Assembly (NCBI GenBank): GCA_963966185.1
Contig: CAWZYM010000019.1
Span: 212,501 to 276,500, forward strand
DNA length: 64,000 nucleotides
Direction: 5' to 3'
From: Rhabditoides inermis
Taxonomy: Eukaryota > Nematoda > Chromadorea > Rhabditida > Rhabditidae
A program made the translations under genes and the position numbers. The notes under the pieces are model-generated. The model ran no database searches. It saw only the letters and a list, made by a program, of their open reading frames with translations, and was not told the origin of the DNA. This document shows positions 56,988 to 64,000 of the stretch, piece after piece (position 1 is the stretch's first letter; the number at the start of each line of letters is the position of its first letter).

Positions 56988-57801
56988 ACTCCCCGAGTAC
57001 CGGTGTCTAGTCGTTCCTATAGCTCTGCCTCTATGAGGCTCCCTCACTCGCTCCAGCCCCTTCTTTATAGTGCAATCATTGCCCCGTGTGTGCCTTTCTT
57101 CCGCCAGTGAATGTCTCCAGATGTCAGGGTACGTTTTGTGACTTCATTATTGTGTGTGTGTGTGTGCGTTGTGATCTTTTCCCTAGAGACTAGTTAAATT
57201 GTTTATGAAATGTTTAGATGATCTAATTATATTGTAATAAATGATTCTTGTGTGTGTGTGTTATTCCCCCTTCCCACAACACAATCATTACAACTCGGTT
57301 ATTATTGATAGACTCTTTATTCAACAAACATATAGAACGCGTCGAAAAAACGTTGACCATAAAAAATCTACTGTACAGAGCATTAAATGGGGGGCAGCAT
57401 GTGAATCGCATCTCTCGGGGAATGAGATAAGTGCTCTGTGCTAATACACGGGTATGGTTCGAGCTGGCGTCTGCTGGCGGGCAGACGACCGCTCTACTGG
57501 GTTGGCGTGGTCCGCTGGCGGACGGACGCACACCGGGGGTGCAAGAGGTGGAGAATGAGTACATCTAGCGGGCGCGAACAAAGAGATTTCGTAGAGAGTA
57601 GGGGGGCGACAGCGTGCGCGCCGGCTGGCGGCCCAACGCACACGCGCCTGCCCTCCCAACACACACAAACACACGTACTGAATTGCTAGGCTAGATTGTT
57701 GAAGAAAACATGAGAGTGTCGAGTATCATTGGAGTTACTGAAGTCGTGTCTAAGAAATATTATGATAGGGGATGTAGACTGGGCGGGATGGAGTAGGGTG
57801 T
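56988..57801. other. Convergent 3' region, carboxypeptidase / anc-1
   Basis: The 3' flanks of two convergent genes. A plus-strand AATAAA lies near 57236 and a minus-strand AATAAA near 57311, so both 3' UTRs fit without overlap (about 250 and 490 nt). A GT run occurs near 57150-57165. No other gene is seen. Confidence 0.6.
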
Positions 57802-60800
57802 CTACATGGGAGGTGGTCCGTTGATGAAGTCGAGTGCGGGGTCGAAGCTGCGAGCAAAGTTGTTCAGCAGCTGGCAGCAGTATTCGTCGTCGCAGTGCGG
57901 CACCAGGCACGCCGCGCCCAGAAGCAGCACCATCATCGCCTGAAAACACAACAACATATTTTTAAAGACTGTCCGTTTACGTACCTGAATGGGCAGTGCG
58001 GTGCGAAGGACGCGCCTCCAGCGGCTGCGCTGTCTCCTCTGGGCGAGAACATCGGCGGGCAGGTTGTCGGGCAGCGGCGGCGACACGGCCCCGTCCGAAA
58101 GGTCGTCGAGAGAGTCGATCTCCAGGGTCAGGTCGCTCTCGGTGTCGGACGGCAGGCCCTCGATGCCCTGCTCCCGCAGCACATCCCTCGGGCTGCGATG
58201 CGGGTACACGGCGGCGAGCATCTGAAAAGGCACTCAAATACGCAGCGAGCCCTCGAAACGCACCTCAGCAGCGGCGTCCACGTCGTAGTGTCCAAGTTCG
58301 TCGTCGTCGTCGTCTTCGTCGTGATCGTCGTCGGTGGCCTCCTCAGCAGCTGGCAGCCGCGCGCGCAGATCCCTCGCCGCGTGCAGCAGCGAGTCGATCA
58401 GCGCACGCGTGCCGCTCAGCACAAACTGCCGCTCGGGACTGAACAAGATTCGTTTTCATGCCATTCTAATACTGTGAAACAAACCTGGCCTCGTCGATGA
58501 TCTCGATCTGGTTCTCGAGATGCGCGACCAGGTCGTCGGCGGTCTGGCGCTGCAGCGGCTTGCGCGAGTTGGTCTCCTCCTCCACGCACTGATCGATCTC
58601 GGCGGAGAGGATCTGAGCGGTGCGCTCCAGCTCCCGCTCCGCCGCAATCTCGCTGCCCAGACGGTCAAGCGCATCCTGCAACGACACGTTTAATTCAATA
58701 CACTCACGGTCTGAAAAGATTCACGCTACCGGCACGTATACTCACATCGAATCGTCTCTCGGTCTGTTCGATGTCGACCTCCACGAAACGAGCCTCCGTG
58801 TCGGGTGACGCGAGCGGCATCATCTCGTCCGCGAGATCGTCCATCCGGCGCACTGAATCACGAAGACCAGCCAGCTGCGCGTAATCTCTCTGAAATTTAA
58901 CAGTGTCAAAATTTTGAGCAATAATGCACTGTGTACCTTCATATAGTCAAGGAGCTCTTCGGCGTCGTCGACTGGGCGCAGATCTTTGTGCAACCGGTCA
59001 ACCGAGGGCCGAACGGCGTCTAGCACCTCATTTGCCTTGTCGCGAATCGTCATGAACAGGTTCCAGTTCTTGGTGCGGTCGTCAAGCTGCGGAATGACGT
59101 CATCGGCGGCGGCAAGTGCATCAGCAAGAGCACGAACCGAATCGTCAGTTGCAGTGGGAGTGGAGTTGATGAGGTCACGGGCAGCATCAGCCGCCTTCTT
59201 CACGTCACCACTCATTGGCGCAAAGCTGTCCGGAATCGCCTCCGGGTCGTTGAGCAGACGCTGCGCTTCCTTCACGAGACCGGCCAGGTCGTTCTTGAGG
59301 TTATCTGCCTCCGCACGCACCTTCTCCAGAGCAGTGGCGTCGTCGAGCGCAGCCTGCATCTTATTGCGTCTGTCGGCAAGCACATCAGCTGCCTTGTCGA
59401 GCTGCTTGAGCAGGTCGTCGTGCTCCTTAGCATGTTCAGCATCGAGTTGAGTAGGGTCGACCTTGCCAACTGTCTTCTTGAGAGCAGCAAGTGCATCCTC
59501 GTCCTTCTTGAGCGCATCGATGAGAGCAGCAATGTTCTTAGGATCGGTAGAATCGGCGTCCTTGTCCTTGGTGATGTCTAGCAGCTTGTCCTCAACGTCC
59601 TTGCGAGTAGCGTTGAACGCGGCGAGAGCAGCCATCTTGTCACCAACTGCGTCTCCCAGCTGTTTCAGCAGATCTTTGAGACGAGACAGATCCCACATGC
59701 TCTTCTCGCGAAGCTCCTCGGTGTCATCGTTCTCAGGAACAGCGGCAAGCAGGTTCTCGAGCTTCTGCTTCTTTTCGACGAGGTCGTCAAGCGCAGCCTG
59801 CTGCTCCGGAAGAGCGACAGGAATCTCCACGCTCTGCTGAGTGAGCTGCTCGCGAATCAGCTTAATTTCGGGAGCGACAGCGTTGAACTGCGCAACCTCA
59901 TCAAGCTTCTTCTTGTTGTCGTCACACTGCTTCTGCAGGTCAGCGAGCTCAGTAGGCAGATCACGAGGCACAGCGTCGTGGCTCACAAGGGGCGCATCGG
60001 TCTTCAACTTCTTGTCGACGTTGTCCGTCTTGGGTGCCAGACCACGAAGAGTCTCGGCCAGATCGGCGAGAAGCGGAAGTGCGCTCTCCGGGTTCTTCTT
60101 GTCCATGTTGTCGAGCTGCTGCTTCACAGAGTCAAGCTGATCAGCAACATCGGCCGCATCCTTCTGGAGATCGTTCTCCTTTCCAATAGCCTTGTCTAGC
60201 GGATCAACGAGTCCCTGAAAATGGGGCACAATGAGAAGACTACTCGACCACGAACACTAATATTTTGGCTTTGCTTGTGATAAAAATCCATGCAACAACT
60301 ACTAGACAAACACAACATTGATACACGATGACATGCATTTTGCATTGATTGTAGAACATAAGATAATACATACCTTGATCTTGTTCTTGATAGCGGCGGC
60401 CTTGTCGAGCAGCGGCTTGGGCTCCTGCAGATCAGCTATCGGAAGGTCAGCAATCTTCTTGGCGAGATCCTTCAGCTTGTCAGAGTCAGCAACGGCAGCA
60501 TCGGATGGCTGGGGCTGTTCGTACTTTGCCACCAGTGCATCGACATCACGCTGCACATCATCAATGCTGTCTTCGACATCCTTCTTCTTCTGCTCCTCAG
60601 CAGCAGCGGCCTGCTCGGCAGCAATCTTGTCCTTGAGCTGGTTTTCGATGTCAGCGGCAAGGTCTTGAGCGACCTTCTTGAGGTCATCCAGCTGGCTCTT
60701 CTCGGTGGGAGCATCGATTGGCTGCGTAGCAAGCTGCTCAATGACGGGAATAATGTCGTTCTTCACGTGATCGAGCTCCTTCTGCAGCTCATCCACAGGC

Positions 60801-63800
60801 AGTGTGGTCTCCGCAGCATCGCCGGTGGTGGGTTTGCCCTTCTTGCTCTTGCCCTTCTTGGCCTTGGGAGCCGACGGCTTAACCTTGTCGGAAACGTCGT
60901 CAGTGTCCTTCTTGATACCAGCAATAGCCTTCTGAAGAGCGTCCAGCTTGGCGTCTTCGTCAGCCTTCTTCTTGCGAAGATCAGCCAGAAGAGCGAGCTG
61001 TGCGTTGATCTTATCATCGGCAGGAAGCGTCTTGAGTTCCTTCTCGAGATCATCCATGGCCTCCGGCGAGAATTCGTTCAGAGGAAGGTCGTGCAATTTT
61101 TCGAGCTTCAGAGTTAGCATAAGAAGGTACTGATCCTTCTCATCATCGTCTGCCTTCTTCTTCGCATCATCAATGATTTTCTCGAGCTGGTCGATCTTCT
61201 CGTGCAGGTCCTTCAGAACTTCCGGATCATGTTTGACATGAGAACGCGGGGCGTTAGCCTTGTCATCGAGAACAGCGAGTTGTGCCATGATCGGAGGCAG
61301 CTGGGTATCCTCAAGGTTCTTGACTGCCGCCTTGTCCGGGTTCTGCTGCAGGAAGTCGTAGATGCGAGCGATCTCGTCGTCAATGGTCTTTGCAGAGTCG
61401 GTGATCAGCTTCTCGTCTTCGGTCTCAGCAAGAAGTCCGTTAAGGAGATCTTCGAACTGCTGTTCGGTCTGCTCCACGTCCACGTCGAAGAATCGAACGT
61501 CGGCGTAGGCACACTCAAGCGGGTCGAGCAGCTCGGAAAGACGCTGTAGGTTCTTCATGGCGTCCTTCAGATCCTCAACTCCCTTAGCAGCCTCCTGGAT
61601 GTTGGCAAGATCCTTCACAGCTTCGTCGAGCGGTCGTAGAGGCTTCTCAAGGATGGCATCGAGCGGCTTCTGCAGCTCCCCGAGCTTGTTGTCTCCCTCC
61701 TCGCGAGCAGCCACAAACTCGTTCCAGTTCTTGGTGCGGTCGTCAAGCTGCGGAATGACGTCATCGGCGGCGGCAAGTGCATCAGCAAGAGCACGAACCG
61801 AATCGTCAGTTGCAGTGGGAGAGGAGTTGATGAGGTCACGGGCAGCATCAACCGCCTTCTTCACGTCACCACTCAATGGCGCAAAGCTGTCCGGAATCGC
61901 CTCCGGGTCGTTGAGCAGACGCTGTGCTTCCTTCACAAGATCGGCCAGGTCGTTCTTGAGGTTATCTGCCTCCGCACGCACCTTCTCCAAAGCAGTGGCG
62001 TCGTTGAGCGCAGCCTGCATCTTATTGCGTCTGTCGGCAAGCACATCAGCTGCCTTGTCGAGCTGCTTGAGCAGGTCGTCGTGCTCCTTAGCATGTTCAG
62101 CATCGAGTTGAGTAGGGTCGACCTCGCCAACTGTCTTCTTGAGAGCAGCAAGTGCATCCTCGTCCTTCTTGAGCGCATCGATGAGAGCAGCAATGTTCTT
62201 AGGATCGGTAGAATCGGCGTCCTTGTCCTTGGTGATGTCTAGCAGCTTGTCCTCAACGTCCTTGCGAGTAGCGTTGAACGCGGCGAGAGCAGCCATCTTG
62301 TCACCAACTGCGTCTCCCAGCTGTTTCAGCAGATCTTTGAGACGAGACAGATCCCACATGCTCTTCTCGCGAAGCTCCTCGGTGTCATCGTTCTCAGGAA
62401 CAGCGGCAAGCAGGTTCTCGAGCTTCTGCTTCTTCTCGACGAGGTCGTCAAGCGCAGCCTGCTGCTCCGGAAGGGCGACAGGAATCTCCACGCTCTGCTG
62501 AGTGAGCTGCTCGCGAATCAGCTTAATTTCGGGAGCGACAGCGTTGAACTGCGCAACCTCATCAAGCTTCTTCTTGTTGTCGTCACACTGCTTCTGCAGG
62601 TCAGCGAGCTCAGTAGGCAGATCACGAGGCACAGCGTCGTGGCTCACAAGAGGCGCATCGGTCTTCAACTTCTTGTCGACGTTGTCCGTCTTGGGTGCCA
62701 GACCACGAAGAGTCTCGGCCAGATCGGCGAGAAGCGGAAGTGCGCTCTCCGGGTTCTTCTTGTCCATGTTGTCGAGCTGCTGCTTCACAGAGTCAAGCTG
62801 ATCAGCAACATCGGCCGCATCCTTCTGGAGATCGTTCTCCTTTCCAATAGCCTTGTCTAGCGGATCAACGAGTCCCTGAAAATGGGGCACAATGAGAAGA
62901 CTACTCGACCACGAACACTAATATTTTGGCTTTGCTTGTAATAAAAATCCATGCAACAACTACATACTAGACAAACACAACATTGATACACGATGACATG
63001 CATTTTGCATTGATTGTAGAACATAAGAGAATACATACCTTGATCTTGTTCTTGATAGCGGCGGCCTTGTCGAGCAGCGGCTTGGGCTCCTGCAGATCAG
63101 CTATCGGAAGGTCAGCAATCTTCTTGGCGAGATCCTTCAGCTTGTCAGAGTCAGCAACGGCAGCATCGGATGGCTGGGGCTGTTCGTACTTTGCCACCAG
63201 TGCATCGACATCACGCTGCACGTCATCAATGCTGTCTTCGACATCCTTCTTCTTCTGCTCCTCAGCAGCAGCGGCCTGCTCGGCAGCAATCTTGTCCTTG
63301 AGCTGGTTTTCGATGTCAGCGGCAAGGTCTTGAGCGACCTTCTTGAGGTCGTCCAGCTGGCTCTTCTCGGTGGGAGCATCGATTGGCTGCGTAGCAAGCT
63401 GCTCAATGACGGGAATAATGTCGTTCTTCACGTGATCGAGCTCCTTCTGCAGCTCATCCACAGGCAGTGTGGTATCCGCAGCATCGCCGGTGGTGGGTTT
63501 GCCCTTCTTGCTCTTGCCCTTCTTGGCCTTGGGAGCCGACGGCTTAACCTTGTCGGAAACGTCGTCAGTGTCCTTCTTGATACCAGCAATAGCCTTCTGA
63601 AGAGCGTCCAGCTTGGCGTCTTCGTCATCCTTCTTCTTGCGAAGATCAGCCAGAAGAGCGAGCTGTGCGTTGATCTTATCATCGGCAGGAAGCGTCTTGA
63701 GTTCCTTCTCGAGATCATCCATGGCCTCCGGCGAGAGTTTGTTCAGAGGAAGGTCGTGCAATTTTTCGAGCTTCAGAGTTAGCATAAGAAGGTACTGATC

Positions 63801-64000
63801 CTTCTCATCATCGTCTGCCTTCTTCTTCACATCATCAATGATTTTCTCGAGCTGGTCGATCTTCTCGTGCAGGTCCTTCAGAACTTCCGGATCATGTTTG
63901 ACATGAGAACGCGGGGCGTTAGCCTTGTCATCGAGAACAGCGAGTTGTGCCATGATCGGAGGCAGCTGGGTATCCTCAAGGTTCTTGACTGCCGCCTTGT
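57802..64000 (-). CDS. anc-1: ANC-1, giant nesprin with KASH domain (3' part; 5' end beyond window)
   Basis: The C-terminal portion of a nuclear-anchorage nesprin. The last exon encodes the KASH domain: a basic lead-in ([18 protein letters not shown]), one transmembrane span ([20 protein letters not shown]) and a lumenal tail ending DFINGPPPM, the PPPX-type end that docks in SUN proteins. Upstream are coiled-coil exons, then a repeat array. Exon 60374-62875 is one complete 2,502-nt unit (834 residues, e.g. [40 protein letters not shown]). Part of the next unit (63039-64000) and a partial last unit (down to about 59067) flank it. Introns 60215-60373 and 62876-63038 are near-identical. C. elegans ANC-1 has similar near-identical repeats of 903 residues. 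It links nuclei and organelles to actin; the actin-binding N-terminus lies outside this window. Confidence 0.95.
59067..64000 (-). repeat. Near-identical anc-1 coding repeats
   Basis: Units of 2,502 coding bases plus an intron of 159-163 bases (period about 2.66 kb). Over 59067-60214 against 61728-62875 I count only about a dozen differences per 1.15 kb. The introns match too, apart from a 4-base insertion (TACA) and a few single-base changes, so whole exon-intron units are being copied or homogenised. The array continues past the window edge. Confidence 0.95.

Noticed and set aside
59272..63798. Other-frame open readings within the anc-1 exons
   Set aside because: They recur identically in each repeat and are shadows of the helical coding frame.

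Overview
The window is nuclear DNA of a nematode, most likely a rhabditid. Supporting signs are a cuticle collagen with a furin-type site, an innexin, orthologues of uev-1, rab-10, xrn-2 and anc-1, an M14 carboxypeptidase ending in a ShKT domain, and 3' splice-site-like sequences abutting several start codons, as expected for spliced-leader trans-splicing. Genes are dense. Most introns are 40-100 nt and some appear as short as about 30 nt. Long CT/GA and CAA microsatellites sit in introns and spacers. Genus cannot be read from the sequence.

Layout: 1.6-3.6 kb (-) FKBP8-like tail-anchored immunophilin; 4.0-7.5 (+) Nopp140/DAO-5 with exon-by-exon expansion of its acidic-serine repeats; 7.7-8.3 (+) NHP2, probably in one operon with Nopp140 (both serve H/ACA snoRNPs); 8.5-10.3 (-) MARVEL protein with two alternative first exons; 10.8-13.4 (+) innexin; 13.6-14.9 (-) cuticle collagen with a MITE in an intron; 15.4-18.1 (+) secreted galaxin-like protein with a TTAA-flanked element in intron 1 and an antisense membrane-protein gene nested in a later intron.

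18.3-26.9 kb is a direct tandem duplication (units of about 4.2 and 4.4 kb). Each unit holds an SH3 adaptor gene with an antisense GPI-anchor-type secreted protein gene nested in one intron, plus the 3' end of an NDRG gene. The first unit has the complete SH3 gene and an orphan NDRG tail. The second has an SH3 gene lacking its first exon, and the NDRG tail that belongs to the complete NDRG gene (26.4-29.2, -). A tRNA-Cys lies antisense in an NDRG intron.

30.2-37.4 (-) BRWD/PHIP-type WD40-bromodomain protein; 37.8-38.5 (-) uev-1, possibly co-transcribed with it; 39.0-40.5 (+) zeta-crystallin-type quinone oxidoreductase; 40.7-41.5 (-) F-box protein; 42.2-43.5 (-) rab-10; 43.5-46.5 non-coding, with a near-perfect 154-nt palindrome; 46.5-50.6 (-) xrn-2; 52.3-57.0 (+) M14 carboxypeptidase; 57.8 to the window end (-) the 3' part of anc-1 (giant nesprin), whose KASH tail follows an array of nearly identical 834-residue repeats that runs off the edge.

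Exon structures were deduced by eye from reading frame, phase and GT/AG signals. Gene ends are usually firm; some internal splice sites are provisional.
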